From the NCBI RefSeq assembly GCF_016741855.1, contig NZ_JAERRH010000011.1, positions 124,001-188,000 on the forward strand: DNA of 64,000 bases, in the 5' to 3' direction. The notes under the pieces were generated by a model. That model searched no databases and was not told the DNA's origin. It was given only the letters and a program-made list of their open reading frames with translations. Source of the DNA: Streptomyces musisoli (GTDB taxonomy: Bacteria; Actinomycetota; Actinomycetes; Streptomycetales; Streptomycetaceae). Below, piece by piece: positions 1 through 8,390 of the stretch. The stretch's first letter is position 1. Every line of letters starts with the position of its first letter. Position numbers and translations under genes: made by a program.

Positions 1-883
1 AGTGGTGGGGCGCGCAGTACGGGGGTTTGTCGACCAGGGGATGGCCGGGAGGGAGCATGCCGGCCACCGAGTGGACCGCTGTGACCTCCAGTGACTCGGC
101 CCGGCTCAGCTCGGGCAGGAGCCCCGGGAGCCGCTCGGCGAGCATCGTCTTGCCGGCGCCGGGCGGCCCTTTGAAGAAGACGTGGTGCCGGCCGGCCGCC
201 GCGACTTCCAGCGCCGCCCGTGCCGTGTGCTGGCCTGCGACATCGGCGAGGTCGGGGGCGTGCGCGCCGCCGACGGCGCCCGTGCCGAGCCCGGTCCCGG
301 GGAGGGCAAGACCGGCGAGGAAGGGGTCGGGGCGGATGTCTCCCGGCACCGGTTCCTCGTCGGGCACCGGTTCCTCGGTGAGGACGGCGATCAGCTGGCG
401 CAGACTCCGTACGCCCAGCACCGACACGCCCGGCACCAGTGCGGCCTCGGGCGCCGCCGACTCGGGGACGACCACCTGTTCGTATCCCGCGTCCGCCGCG
501 GCGAGGACCGCCGGCAGGATGCCGCGGACCGGCCGCACCCGGCCGTCCAGACCCAGCTCTCCGATCATGACGATGTCGGCGAGCACACGGGGGTCGATCC
601 GTTCGGCCGCGCCGAGGACGGCGGCGGCGACGGCCAGGTCGAAGCCGCTGCCGCTCTTCGGCACCGACGCGGGACTGAGGCCGACGGTGAGCTTCTTGGA
701 CGGCCAGGCAGCGCCCGAGTTCACCACCGCCGCCCGCACCCGGTCCCGGCTCTCCGTCAGGCTCTTGTCCGGGAGCCCGACCAGGGTGAAGGCCGCGACG
801 CCGGGTTCGAGGTCGGCCTGGACCTCGACGACCACGCCCTCGACACCGACGAGGGCCACCGAGCACGTACGGGCGAACGCCAT
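1..883 (-). CDS. YifB/ComM family Mg-chelatase-like AAA+ ATPase (3' end outside window)
   Basis: Only the first 294 or so residues lie in the window; the frame stays open through the left edge. The protein opens MAFARTCSVALVGVEG, typical of the YifB/ComM family, followed by the ChlI-like N-terminal domain (GLPDKSLTESRDRV near residue 40) and a Walker A loop GPPGAGKTM near residue 240. The Lon-like and C-terminal parts are missing. Family members are AAA+ proteins; ComM of Vibrio is a branch-migration helicase acting in DNA uptake, while the actinobacterial role is not established. The ATG follows directly on the TGA of the upstream yraN gene with no gap, so the two are translationally coupled. 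In many actinobacteria a dprA gene follows, but that would lie outside this window. Confidence 0.93.
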   Translation of the reverse strand, partial: MAFARTCSVALVGVEGVVVEVQADLEPGVAAFTLVGLPDKSLTESRDRVRAAVVNSGAAWPSKKLTVGLSPASVPKSGSGFDLAVAAAVLGAAERIDPRVLADIVMIGELGLDGRVRPVRGILPAVLAAADAGYEQVVVPESAAPEAALVPGVSVLGVRSLRQLIAVLTEEPVPDEEPVPGDIRPDPFLAGLALPGTGLGTGAVGGAHAPDLADVAGQHTARAALEVAAAGRHHVFFKGPPGAGKTMLAERLPGLLPELSRAESLEVTAVHSVAGMLPPGHPLVDKPPYCAPHH

Positions 884-1246
884 TCAGGCCACCCCCCGCA
901 CGTGCTCGACGGCCGGGGCGCCCCGGCGGGGCAGGACGACGCCGACGAGGTCGATGCGCACGCCGCCCGGCGGGGTTCCTCCGTGGGCCTGGATCCAGTG
1001 TTCGGCGAGCGCCCGGAGCCGGGCCGCCTTCTCCGGTGTGACCGCGGCCATCGGGTGTTCGTAGTCGCCGCCCCTGCGGGTCTTCACCTCGCAGACGACG
1101 AGCGCGTCGCCGTCCCGCGCCACGATGTCGATCTCACCGGACCGCCCGCTGCGCCAGTTGCGCTCCAGGATCGTCATGCCGGTCTCGGCGAGCCGCCGCG
1201 CGGCCAGGTCCTCGCCGTACTTGCCGATTGCCATTCGTGCGTTCAT
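884..1246 (-). CDS. YraN/UPF0102 family endonuclease-like protein
   Basis: A 120-residue protein with the UPF0102 signature: [10 protein letters not shown] near residues 37-46 and CEVKTRRGG near residues 52-60, which correspond to the E-D-ExK core of restriction-endonuclease-like folds. The function of the family is unproven; a nuclease role in DNA processing is inferred from the fold and from frequent linkage to comM/dprA. The ATG at 1246 is well placed behind GAGGAGGTG, one of the best Shine-Dalgarno matches in the window. Its stop touches the start of the comM-like gene. The 126 bases upstream, before the DUF2469 stop, hold no gene. Confidence 0.9.
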   Translation of the reverse strand: MNARMAIGKYGEDLAARRLAETGMTILERNWRSGRSGEIDIVARDGDALVVCEVKTRRGGDYEHPMAAVTPEKAARLRALAEHWIQAHGGTPPGGVRIDLVGVVLPRRGAPAVEHVRGVA

Positions 1247-1372
1247 GTCGGCACCTCCTCAGGCGCCAACCGTCACGCATCCCGTCCCCAGATGTTGATC
1301 TTGGTGGACTACTCGGCGGTTGTGGAAAACTCCGTCACCCGAACGGGCAATACCGCACGAAGCCGCAGGTCA

Positions 1373-1681
1373 TCAGCCACCCGGCAGCTCCAGGTCGCTC
1401 TTGTTCAGCTCTTCGATGTTCACGTCCTTGAACGTCAGCACGCGAACCTGCTTGACGAAGCGAGCCGGCCGGTACATGTCCCAGACCCAGGCATCGGCCA
1501 TGGTCACCTCGAAGAACACCTCGCCCTGGACCGAGTGCACCTGCATCTCGTAGTCGTTGGTGAGATAGAAACGCCGCTCGGTCTCGATCACGTATTTGAA
1601 GAGACCGACGACGTCTCGGTACTCCCGGTAGAGCTTGAGCTCCATCTCGGTCTCGTACTTTTCGAGGTCCTCGGCGCTCAT
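1373..1681 (-). CDS. DUF2469 family protein
   Basis: A 102-residue acidic and aromatic-rich protein beginning MSAEDLEKYETEMEL, with YREYRDVVGLFKYVIETE and a WVWDMYRPARFVKQVRV segment. This matches the actinobacterial DUF2469 family as I know it; no function is assigned and no catalytic motif is visible. It has no signal peptide or membrane segment and is predicted to be cytosolic. It lies between the NUDIX gene and yraN in a co-directional set downstream of sipZ. In S. lividans sipZ is reported as the first gene of an operon with three unrelated genes, and the layout here (sipZ, NUDIX, DUF2469, yraN) agrees with that. Confidence 0.88.
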   Translation of the reverse strand: MSAEDLEKYETEMELKLYREYRDVVGLFKYVIETERRFYLTNDYEMQVHSVQGEVFFEVTMADAWVWDMYRPARFVKQVRVLTFKDVNIEELNKSDLELPGG

Positions 1682-1737
1682 GGCATGTTCCCCTTCAGCC
1701 GTGCGATCCCACCATTGTGCGCCAGTCCCCGGAGCCC

Positions 1738-2352
1738 TCAGACGATTTCCGTGTCGAGGGTCACGGGTCCGGCCGGGGGACCTTCGACGAGCAGCGTGCG
1801 CAGCAGCTCGGCGAGTCTGGTCGGATACACCGTCTCATGTGCCCGGGTCAGTTCCCGGCACGTCCACCAGCGCGCTCCGGCGACGCTGCGCCGCTCCAGC
1901 TCCGTCAGCCCCGTCGCCGCGGTGGCCGTCTGGTGCGTACGGGCCAGGTAGTACCACTCGTCCTGGTCCCAGCGGCGGCCCGCGAACGGGAAGGAGCACC
2001 GCCGCCGCCAGAGCACGGGCCCCAGCTCGACGTCGGTGATGCCGGTCTCCTCCGCGAGTTCCCGCAGCGCGGCCTCCTCCCGCGTCTCGCTGCCCTCCAG
2101 GCCGCCGCCGGGGGTGAACCACCAGTCGTCGGCCGGGTCGTCCGGTTCGTGGCCGTGCAGGAGCAGGATGCGGTCGTCGGGGTCGAGGAGAACCACCCGG
2201 GCCACCTTCCGCAGGCCGCCCTCACCCTCGTACGACTCCTCCGCCACCGCACGCAGGCCGCCCTCACCCTCGTACGGCCCCTCCCCGACCGTGCCCGGGC
2301 CGCCCTCGCCCTCGTAGTGCTCCTCGGCCGGCCGCGCGGTCTCAGCGGGCAC
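1738..2352 (-). CDS. NUDIX hydrolase with repeated N-terminal linker
   Basis: A 204-residue protein whose NUDIX box reads GGLEGSETREEAALRELAEE, with all glutamates of the GX5EX7REUXEEXGU pattern. NUDIX enzymes cleave nucleoside diphosphates linked to another moiety; the substrate cannot be read from sequence. Residues about 9-50 are three copies of a 14-residue unit with core YEGEGG, encoded by a 42-bp tandem repeat (2201-2326), and lie before the NUDIX fold. The GTG start at 2352 overlaps the end of sipZ by 11 bases and sits behind a G-rich stretch. A shorter protein starting inside or after the repeat cannot be excluded, because no other start has a clear ribosome binding site. Confidence 0.85.
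   Translation of the reverse strand: MPAETARPAEEHYEGEGGPGTVGEGPYEGEGGLRAVAEESYEGEGGLRKVARVVLLDPDDRILLLHGHEPDDPADDWWFTPGGGLEGSETREEAALRELAEETGITDVELGPVLWRRRCSFPFAGRRWDQDEWYYLARTHQTATAATGLTELERRSVAGARWWTCRELTRAHETVYPTRLAELLRTLLVEGPPAGPVTLDTEIV
2201..2326. repeat. 42-bp tandem repeat, three copies, in the NUDIX gene
   Basis: Units at 2201-2242, 2243-2284 and 2285-2326. The first two differ at only a few positions; the third is more diverged. The unit length is a multiple of three, so the reading frame is kept and a 14-residue linker is triplicated. Confidence 0.85.
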
Positions 2353-3127
2353 CGGCCGCCCCCGGGCCGGCCGTACGGGTGCGGGAGCGCCTCAGGCGCC
2401 CCGCGATCGGGCCGTAGGCGCCACCGCCGAGGACCAGGACCGCGCCGGCCACGATCAGCAGCTCGATCGTGCGCAGCGGACCCGGCCGGGAGAGGGTGCC
2501 GAGCGACTCGAAGCCGGTGGGCCGCTCCAGCCCGCCCTTCCAGGGCCAGACGACGGCTTCCACGCGGGCGGAGACCGCGTCGCGGGAGACGGTGCCCTTG
2601 GCCGCGTCCGTGAGGTGGGCGGTGGAGTCCAGGGAGCCCTGGCGTTCGTCGCCGAGGAGGAACAGCCGGCCCTCGGGCACGTTCACCGTGCCGAAGTTCT
2701 TGATCTCGGCCAGGCTGCCCTTGGGCAGGTACGGCTCGTCGATCTGCTTGCCGTTGACGGTCAGCTTGCCGTCGGTGCAGCAGGAGACGGTGTCGCCGCC
2801 GACCGCGACCACGCGCTTGACCACCTTGGCGCCCGTGACCCAGGTCTTGTCCTCGAAGACGACCACGTCACCGCGGCGCACGTCGTCGCCGTCGACGCGC
2901 TGAGCCAGCACCCGGTCGCCGGCGTCGATGGTGGGGGCCATGGAGCTGGTGGGCACGGTGTACGGCCGGTAGACCACCGCTCCCCACGCGAATCCGCCCA
3001 GGAACAGCACCAGCCCCAGTGCCACGGCCAGTCCGGACAGCCGCTGCCCGAGCCGGCCGCCGCCGGCCTGTGCCGTGCCGGTGCCGCCGCTCTGCGGGGC
3101 CGTACGCGTCATGCTCTCGCCACCCAT
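2342..3127 (-). CDS. sipZ: type I signal peptidase SipZ
   Basis: A 261-residue membrane serine protease that removes Sec/Tat signal peptides on the outer face of the cytoplasmic membrane. Visible features: one N-terminal membrane segment (LAVALGLVLFLGGFAWGAVV), box B with the catalytic serine in VPTSSMAPTI, box D with the general-base lysine in VVKRVVAVGGDTV, box E LGDERQGSLDS, and a C-terminal membrane anchor (IELLIVAGAVLVLGGGAYG). Box B has VPTSSM rather than PSGSM, so it is the most divergent of the four paralogues. The name follows the S. lividans order, where sipZ is farthest from rplS and heads a separate operon. A hairpin at 3193-3231 separates it from sipY, in line with independent transcription. 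Confidence 0.92.
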   Translation of the reverse strand: MGGESMTRTAPQSGGTGTAQAGGGRLGQRLSGLAVALGLVLFLGGFAWGAVVYRPYTVPTSSMAPTIDAGDRVLAQRVDGDDVRRGDVVVFEDKTWVTGAKVVKRVVAVGGDTVSCCTDGKLTVNGKQIDEPYLPKGSLAEIKNFGTVNVPEGRLFLLGDERQGSLDSTAHLTDAAKGTVSRDAVSARVEAVVWPWKGGLERPTGFESLGTLSRPGPLRTIELLIVAGAVLVLGGGAYGPIAGRLRRSRTRTAGPGAAGAR

Positions 3128-3192
3128 GGACCCGCACCCTACCCGTCGGTTCCGAGCGGGGGCAGCCCCTCTTTTCGACCGGTCCCACCAGG

Positions 3193-3231
3193 CCCGGCCG
3201 AGGTCACAGGCGGCGGAGGGCCTCGGCCGGG
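3193..3231. terminator. hairpin between sipY and sipZ
   Basis: Perfect 11-bp GC-rich stem, CCCGGCCGAGG at 3193-3203 and its complement at 3221-3231, with a 17-base loop and no T-tract. It lies 120 bases downstream of the sipY stop and 66 bases upstream of the sipZ start. It probably ends the sipW-sipX-sipY transcript. Confidence 0.5.
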
Positions 3232-3351
3232 TCCGCCTCGGGGGCGGGAGTCGCCGGAAGGGCCGGGCGAGTGCTCGCTCGTCCGCCGGTCGGGGGGACG
3301 TGGTCCCGGGCCGGGGTCAGCGGCGCCCGGCGGGGCCGGCCGGCCCGTGGT

Positions 3352-4365
3352 TCACGGCCGTCCGGCCGGCGTCTTCCGTGCCGCCCCGGACCGGGTGCGG
3401 TCCGTGCGCCCGCGCCGCCACACCACGAGCGGCAGCACGGCGGCGACGGCCACGCCCTGCGGGGCCACCGGCAGGGACGCGGCGGAGGAGGACTGCTGGT
3501 CGAGGCCGGGCTGGTCGAAGGTGGCCGGGATCGGCAGGGTGCCCCAGCGGTTGATCGGCCAGGCCTTGACGATCGCGCGGCCGACGACCTTGTCGACGGG
3601 GACCATGCCGTGGTTCTTGTCGGCCTGGTTGTAGCGGGAGTCACGGGAGTTCTGGCGGTGGTCGCCCATCACCCAGAGGTAGCCCTCGGGGACCTTCACC
3701 TTGAACTGGCCGCCCTGGTCGTCGACGCTGCACGGCGTGTTGCCCGGGTAGACGTAGGGCTCGTTCAGCGCCTTGCCGTTGACCCGCAGCGGGCCGGTGC
3801 CCTTGCACTCGACGGTGTCGCCGCCGACTCCGATCACCCGCTTGATGAGGTCCTTCTCCTCCGCCGACGGCATCAGGCCGATCCAGCTGAGGACCTTCTG
3901 CACCGGGTTCGGGTTCGGCGTCGGCTCGCCCGCCAGCCAGTCGTCCGGGTCGTGGAAGACGACGACCTCGCCGCGCTCGGGCTCGGAGCCGAACCACGGG
4001 GTGAGCTTGTCGACCAGGACGCGGTCACCCTGCTGGAGGGTGTTCTGCATCGAGTCGGACGGGATCGAGAACGCCTGGACCAGGAAGGTCTTGATCAGCA
4101 GCGCCAGGACCAGCGCGATGCCGATCAGGATCGGCAGCTCCTTCCAGAAGGAGCGCGGCTTCCTGGGCGGGTGCGTTCCCGCGTCCGCGTCCCCGGTCCC
4201 GGCGGGGGGCCGCTGCTCGCCCTCCGGCGTGCGGTCATCGCCCGCGGCCGCGTCATTCCCGGAGGTCATGGCGCTGTCCGGTACGGGAACGTCCGGCTCC
4301 ACGGGGTGCCCGCGGTGCTCCTCGCCGTCGTGTCCCGACCGTGCGCCAACCGCCACATCCCCCAC
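3352..4365 (-). CDS. sipY: type I signal peptidase SipY
   Basis: A 337-residue signal peptidase. After a hydrophilic N-terminus of about 70 residues come a membrane segment (LPILIGIALVLALLIKTF), the catalytic serine in IPSDSMQNTL, the lysine in LIKRVIGVGGDTV, the GDHRQNSRDSR box, and a hydrophobic C-terminal segment followed by RRGR, likely a second anchor. The GTG at 4365 is preceded by GAGGAG at 6-base spacing, the best ribosome binding site nearby, while the in-frame ATG at 4269 has none. Taking the GTG, sipY begins 113 bases inside sipX in another frame. It is the third gene of the sipW-sipX-sipY set. Confidence 0.9.
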   Translation of the reverse strand: MGDVAVGARSGHDGEEHRGHPVEPDVPVPDSAMTSGNDAAAGDDRTPEGEQRPPAGTGDADAGTHPPRKPRSFWKELPILIGIALVLALLIKTFLVQAFSIPSDSMQNTLQQGDRVLVDKLTPWFGSEPERGEVVVFHDPDDWLAGEPTPNPNPVQKVLSWIGLMPSAEEKDLIKRVIGVGGDTVECKGTGPLRVNGKALNEPYVYPGNTPCSVDDQGGQFKVKVPEGYLWVMGDHRQNSRDSRYNQADKNHGMVPVDKVVGRAIVKAWPINRWGTLPIPATFDQPGLDQQSSSAASLPVAPQGVAVAAVLPLVVWRRGRTDRTRSGAARKTPAGRP

Positions 4366-5344
4366 GCCAACTCCTCACTCCGTGCCGCCGCCTGCCCCAC
4401 ACACGACGCAGGCCCACCACTCCCATAACGAGCGGGAGTTCCGCAGGGGTCGGGAGCTGTGTCAATCCGTTCGGATTGTCCACATCAACCCTATGCGACG
4501 GCCGGGGAGCAGCGGTCGCCCCCGACACCGCGTCGGTGACGCTTGCGAAGGTTTTAGGTTCCTCCAGACGCGTCCAGTGGCCGAGCGGCCAGCCGATGAC
4601 CATGGCCCGGCCGACCACGGAGTCCACCGAGACCGTGCCGCCGTAGGGGGTGTTCTGGTGGGCACGGGAGTCGGCCGAGTTGTCCCGGTGGTCGCCCATC
4701 ACCCACAGCCGGCCCTGGGGCACGGTGATGTCGAAGGGGGTGGAGGAGGGCGAGTTCCCCGGGTAGAGGTAGTCGCCCTCGGTGAGCGGGACGCCGTTGA
4801 CGGTGACACGACCCTGCGCGTCACAGCACTTGACGTGGTCGCCACCGACCCCGATAACCCTTTTGATCAGGTCCTTCTCGTTGTCGGACGGCAGCAGGCC
4901 GATGAAGGAGAGCCCTTCCTTGAGCTGCTTGACGACGACGGGGTCGTTCTTCTTGGCCGTCTGCTCGTCCTGGAGCCAGCCACCGGGGTCGTGGAAGACG
5001 ACGACGTCCCCGCGCTGCGGCTCGGAGCCGAACCACGGGGTGAACTTGTCGACCAGGACCCGGTCGCCGATCCGGATCGTCTCCTCCATGGACCCGGACG
5101 GGATCACGAACGCCTGGACGAGGAACGTCTTCAGGACGAGCGCGATGAGGACGGCGACGCCGACCAGAAGGGGGATCTCCCGAACGGCCGAGCGCCTGCG
5201 CTTGCGTTTGACCTTGCGCTGGAGTTTGCGGCGCTCCGCGCGCGTACGGCCGCCTCCGGGCGCGGAGGTGCGGCGGACCCCGGTGGGCAGCAGGTTGTCG
5301 GCGGGGCTGCCGGGCACCCCGCGCGGTTTGCCGCGATTACCCAT
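4253..5344 (-). CDS. sipX: type I signal peptidase SipX
   Basis: A 363-residue signal peptidase with a basic N-terminal region (RKLQRKVKRKRRRSAV) before the membrane segment IPLLVGVAVLIALVLKTF. The catalytic serine is in IPSGSMEETI, the lysine in LIKRVIGVGGDHV, and the substrate-pocket box reads GDHRDNSADSR. The C-terminal 45 or so residues are Arg/Gly-rich and overlap the sipY start; they may not be under strong selection, and the S. lividans homologue is shorter as I recall. The ATG overlaps the stop of sipW by 8 bases. Confidence 0.9.
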   Translation of the reverse strand: MGNRGKPRGVPGSPADNLLPTGVRRTSAPGGGRTRAERRKLQRKVKRKRRRSAVREIPLLVGVAVLIALVLKTFLVQAFVIPSGSMEETIRIGDRVLVDKFTPWFGSEPQRGDVVVFHDPGGWLQDEQTAKKNDPVVVKQLKEGLSFIGLLPSDNEKDLIKRVIGVGGDHVKCCDAQGRVTVNGVPLTEGDYLYPGNSPSSTPFDITVPQGRLWVMGDHRDNSADSRAHQNTPYGGTVSVDSVVGRAMVIGWPLGHWTRLEEPKTFASVTDAVSGATAAPRPSHRVDVDNPNGLTQLPTPAELPLVMGVVGLRRVWGRRRHGVRSWRGGCGGWRTVGTRRRGAPRAPRGAGRSRTGQRHDLRE

Positions 5345-6035
5345 GGACGCCCTCCGCCGGTGCGGGCACGCGCGCGTAGGCGGACGGCCGGGTCAGATGG
5401 GTCCAGTGGCGGTAGGGCCACATGATCCAGTCGGCCCTGCCGATGACGTCGTCGACGGGGATCATGCCGCCGCCGGGCGAGCCGAGGTGGTCACGGGAGT
5501 CGCTGGAGTCGCTGCGGTGGTCACCGAGGACGAACAGGCGGCCCGGGGGCACGACGACGTCGAAGGGCACGCTGGAGGCGCTGTCCCCGGGGTAGAGGAA
5601 CGCCGTTTCGTCGACCGGCCGGCCGTTCACCTCGATCCTCCGCTTCCTGTCGCAGCAGACCACGTGGTCTCCCCCCACCCCGACCACCCGCTTGATGTAG
5701 TCGGCGTCCCCGAAATACCCCGTGCCGTCGAACACAACCACATCGCCGCGGAGCGGTCGGCCACCGAAACGGTACGCCAACTTATTTACGAGAACGCGGT
5801 CCCCGATCCTCAAACCCTGCTCCATGGATCCGCTCGGAATCTGGAACGGCTGCACCACGAGGGTGCTGAGGAGCAGCAGGAACGTCAGGCCGGTGAGGAT
5901 CGCGAGGGTGATACGGCCGCCCGGGACCCACTCGGCGATCCGGGCCACCAACGCGGAACGCGACCGGCCCTCCGCGCCCGGAGTACCGGGTCGGGAGGAG
6001 CGGTCGCGTTCCGTCGGCTGTGCTTCGGTGTCCAT
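5337..6035 (-). CDS. sipW: type I signal peptidase SipW
   Basis: A 232-residue signal peptidase, the one nearest rplS. It has a single N-terminal membrane segment (ITLAILTGLTFLLLLSTLVV), catalytic serine in IPSGSMEQGL, lysine in DYIKRVVGVGGDHV and the GDHRSDSSDSRDH box. It lacks a C-terminal hydrophobic anchor, unlike SipY and SipZ, which matches what is reported for S. lividans SipW. It is the first gene of the sipW-sipX-sipY set; a TAGCAT hexamer lies 9 bases before the ATG and could be the -10 of a nearly leaderless transcript, though no good -35 is visible. Confidence 0.9.
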   Translation of the reverse strand: MDTEAQPTERDRSSRPGTPGAEGRSRSALVARIAEWVPGGRITLAILTGLTFLLLLSTLVVQPFQIPSGSMEQGLRIGDRVLVNKLAYRFGGRPLRGDVVVFDGTGYFGDADYIKRVVGVGGDHVVCCDRKRRIEVNGRPVDETAFLYPGDSASSVPFDVVVPPGRLFVLGDHRSDSSDSRDHLGSPGGGMIPVDDVIGRADWIMWPYRHWTHLTRPSAYARVPAPAEGVHG

Positions 6036-6081
6036 CGGGGCGAGATGCTATCCCGACCCGCCATGGACTCCTTCAGAGCGC

Positions 6082-6432
6082 TCAGCTGTCGCGCTTCTCC
6101 TTGATCTTCGCGGCCTTGCCGCGCAGCTCACGGAGGTAGTACAGCTTGGCGCGGCGCACGTCACCGCGGGTGACGAGCTCGATCTTCTCGACGATCGGGG
6201 TGTGCACCGGGAAGGTGCGCTCGACGCCGACGGAGAACGAGACCTTGCGGACCGTGAAGGTCTCGCGGACACCGGCGCCCTGGCGGCGGATCACAACGCC
6301 CTTGAACTGCTGCACACGGGAGCGGTTGCCCTCGATGACGCGGACGTGGACGTTGACGGTGTCACCCGGACGGAAGGCCGGGACGTCGCTGCGCAGCGAC
6401 GAGGCGTCGACGGAGTCGAGCAGGTGAGACAT
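6082..6432 (-). CDS. rplS: 50S ribosomal protein L19
   Basis: Structural protein of the large subunit at the 30S-50S interface. The 116-residue product starts [16 protein letters not shown] and contains the L19 core [24 protein letters not shown] and ERTFPVHTP. The frame is open upstream to a GTG at 6459, but that GTG has no Shine-Dalgarno sequence and would add nine residues not usual for L19, so the ATG at 6432 is chosen. It lies 135 bases downstream of trmD; a 6-bp GC hairpin at 6524-6538 falls between the two. Confidence 0.97.
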   Translation of the reverse strand: MSHLLDSVDASSLRSDVPAFRPGDTVNVHVRVIEGNRSRVQQFKGVVIRRQGAGVRETFTVRKVSFSVGVERTFPVHTPIVEKIELVTRGDVRRAKLYYLRELRGKAAKIKEKRDS

Positions 6433-6567
6433 TTCGTCTGCTTTCTTCGCTGATGCCACAGGTCATCAACGGGAACTAGGGGTTCAAGAGGACTGCCGTG
6501 CGGGTCGGGACGGGCGTCGTGTCCCCCTGTGGCAGGGGCGCACGCCGGACGGGCGCACAACAGCGGT

Positions 6568-7401
6568 CTATTCTTCCATGCCCTCGGCCCGGCGCCAAAA
6601 TCGGCCGTACCGCTCCCCTTCCGGGTCCGGTTCCCAGCCCAGGATGGAGAGCATCTCGCGGTCCTTCTTGTCGAAGGCCTTGGGATCGCAGTGCTCGATC
6701 AGGTCGGGCCGGTTGGCGGTCGTGCGCCGGAGGGCCTCGTCGCGGCGCCAGCGGGCGATCTTCCCGTGGTGGCCGCTGAGCAGCACGTCGGGGATGTCCC
6801 GGCCGCGCCAGACGGGCGGCTTGGTGTAGACGGGGCCTTCGAGGAGGCTGGCCATCGCGCCGGGGGCGAAGGAGTCGTCGCGGTGGGACTCGGCGTTGCC
6901 GAGGACGCCGGGCAGCAGCCGGGCGACGGCCTCCGTGACGACGAGGACGGCCGCCTCACCGCCGGCGAGGACGTAGTCGCCGATGGAGACCTCGTAGACG
7001 GGCACACGGGTCCCGTACTCGTCCATCACGCGCCGGTCGATGCCCTCGTAGCGGGCCGGCGTGAAGATCAGCCAGGGGCGTTCGGACAGCTCGACGGCCA
7101 GTTCCTGGGTGAAGGGACGGCCGCTGGGCGTGGGGACGATCAGCGCGGGGGCCTGGGCGCCGGTCTCGTAGCCGTCGGCGAGGACCGTGTCCAGGGCGTC
7201 GCCCCAGGGGTCGGTCTTCATGACCATCCCGGGGCCGCCGCCGTACGGGGTGTCGTCCACCGTGTTGTGGCGGTCGTACGTCCAGGAGCGCAGGTCGTGC
7301 ACATGGACGTCGAGCTGCCCACGCGCGCGCGCCTTGCCGACGAGGGAGACGTTCAGCGGGTCGAGGTACTCGGGGAAGATCGTGACGACGTCGAGGCGCA
7401 T
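6568..7401 (-). CDS. trmD: tRNA (guanine-37-N1)-methyltransferase
   Basis: TrmD methylates G37 of tRNAs next to the anticodon, using S-adenosylmethionine in a trefoil-knot SPOUT fold, and so prevents +1 frameshifting. The 277-residue protein opens [16 protein letters not shown] and has PYGGGPGMVMK, the knot segment ISIGDYVLAGGEAA and DVLLSGHHGKIARWRR. Its ATG overlaps the TAA of rimM by one base (TAATG), a coupling arrangement. It belongs to the rpsP-khpA-rimM-trmD-rplS set. Confidence 0.97.
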   Translation of the reverse strand: MRLDVVTIFPEYLDPLNVSLVGKARARGQLDVHVHDLRSWTYDRHNTVDDTPYGGGPGMVMKTDPWGDALDTVLADGYETGAQAPALIVPTPSGRPFTQELAVELSERPWLIFTPARYEGIDRRVMDEYGTRVPVYEVSIGDYVLAGGEAAVLVVTEAVARLLPGVLGNAESHRDDSFAPGAMASLLEGPVYTKPPVWRGRDIPDVLLSGHHGKIARWRRDEALRRTTANRPDLIEHCDPKAFDKKDREMLSILGWEPDPEGERYGRFWRRAEGMEE

Positions 7402-8063
7402 TACGACTCTTCCCCGGCGCCCTCGGCGCCCTCGGCCTCCGCCTGGCCCTCGGAGCCCTCGGCGCCCTCGGAGCCCGCCTGGCCCTCGGAGCCCGCCGGC
7501 GAGCCCTTGGTGTCCGCCGCACCCCCGGCGTCCCGCGCGGACGCGATCTCGGCGCGGTCGTCGATCAGGCCCGGCGGGGGCGCGATGACCGCCTTCTGCT
7601 CCTCGAGGTCGATCTCGGTGACGATCTCCTCCACGAAGGGGATCAGCACCTCGCTGCCGTCCGGACGCTCCACGATGAACAGGTCCTGGGAGGGCAGGTG
7701 CGAGATCTCGGTGATCCGGCCGACCTCCGTGCCGTCCTCGGTGACCACGTCGAGGTCGATCAGCTGGTGGTCGTAGTACTCGTCCTCGTCCTCGGGCAGT
7801 TCCTCGGGGTCCACGTCGGCGATCAGCAGGGTGTTGCGCAGCGCCTCGGCGGCGTTGCGGTCGGCGACGCCCGCGAACCGCAGGAGGAGGCGGCCGCTGT
7901 GGACGCGCCCCGTCTCGATGGTCAGCGGTCCCGTGGAGGCGGGGTCCGTGGCGAGCACGGCGCCGGGCGCGAGCCTGCGTTCCGGCTCGTCGGTACGTAC
8001 CTCGACGGTGACCTCGCCCTTGATGCCATGGGCACGGCCGATCCGTGCGACTACCAGCTGCAC
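7401..8063 (-). CDS. rimM: 16S rRNA processing protein RimM
   Basis: RimM is a 30S maturation factor that binds S19 and the 3' domain of 16S rRNA. The product is about 220 residues and starts [19 protein letters not shown]; the PRC-barrel part includes [12 protein letters not shown] and PFVEEIV. The GTG at 8063 is preceded by AGGAGA at about 9-base spacing, which decides this start over upstream in-frame codons. The last 40 or so residues are a Gly/Ser/Glu repeat ([16 protein letters not shown]) absent from most RimM proteins. trmD follows with a one-base overlap; an 82-base gap separates it from khpA. Confidence 0.95.
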   Translation of the reverse strand: MQLVVARIGRAHGIKGEVTVEVRTDEPERRLAPGAVLATDPASTGPLTIETGRVHSGRLLLRFAGVADRNAAEALRNTLLIADVDPEELPEDEDEYYDHQLIDLDVVTEDGTEVGRITEISHLPSQDLFIVERPDGSEVLIPFVEEIVTEIDLEEQKAVIAPPPGLIDDRAEIASARDAGGAADTKGSPAGSEGQAGSEGAEGSEGQAEAEGAEGAGEES

Positions 8064-8145
8064 CTGTCCAAATCTCCTGTCATACGACTGCGGGCCGGGG
8101 ACGGCCCAGTGGCCCTCCCCGGCCCGAGCCGGTTGCGATGAAGCG

Positions 8146-8385
8146 TCAGCGGACGTGGTCCACGTCGACCAGGTCGACGCGGACACCGCGACCGCCGATG
8201 GCGCCCACGACGGTACGCAGGGCACGCGCGGTGCGGCCGTTGCGACCGATCACCTTGCCGAGGTCGTCGGGGTGGACCCGGACCTCCAGCACGCGCCCGC
8301 GGCGCAGGTTGCGCGAGGCGACCTGCACATCGTCAGGGTTGTCGACGATGCCCTTCACGAGGTGCTCAAGCGCCTCTTCGAGCAT
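8146..8385 (-). CDS. khpA: KH-domain RNA-binding protein KhpA
   Basis: A 79-residue single type II KH domain protein with the RNA-contacting GxxG loop in [16 protein letters not shown]. Members (YlqC/KhpA) bind RNA, in firmicutes as a partner of KhpB in control of cell division; the Streptomyces role is inferred only. The ATG lies five bases after the rpsP stop, so the two are very probably co-transcribed and coupled. Confidence 0.93.
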   Translation of the reverse strand: MLEEALEHLVKGIVDNPDDVQVASRNLRRGRVLEVRVHPDDLGKVIGRNGRTARALRTVVGAIGGRGVRVDLVDVDHVR

Positions 8386-8390
8386 GCTGC

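Noticed and set aside
2342-6035. Four signal peptidases as a novel amplification
   Set aside because: Four adjacent sip genes are the known state in S. lividans and S. coelicolor, so this is expected rather than new.
8064-8225. N-terminal extension of RimM
   Set aside because: The frame is open but the extra residues match no RimM, and the GTG at 8063 has a strong Shine-Dalgarno sequence.
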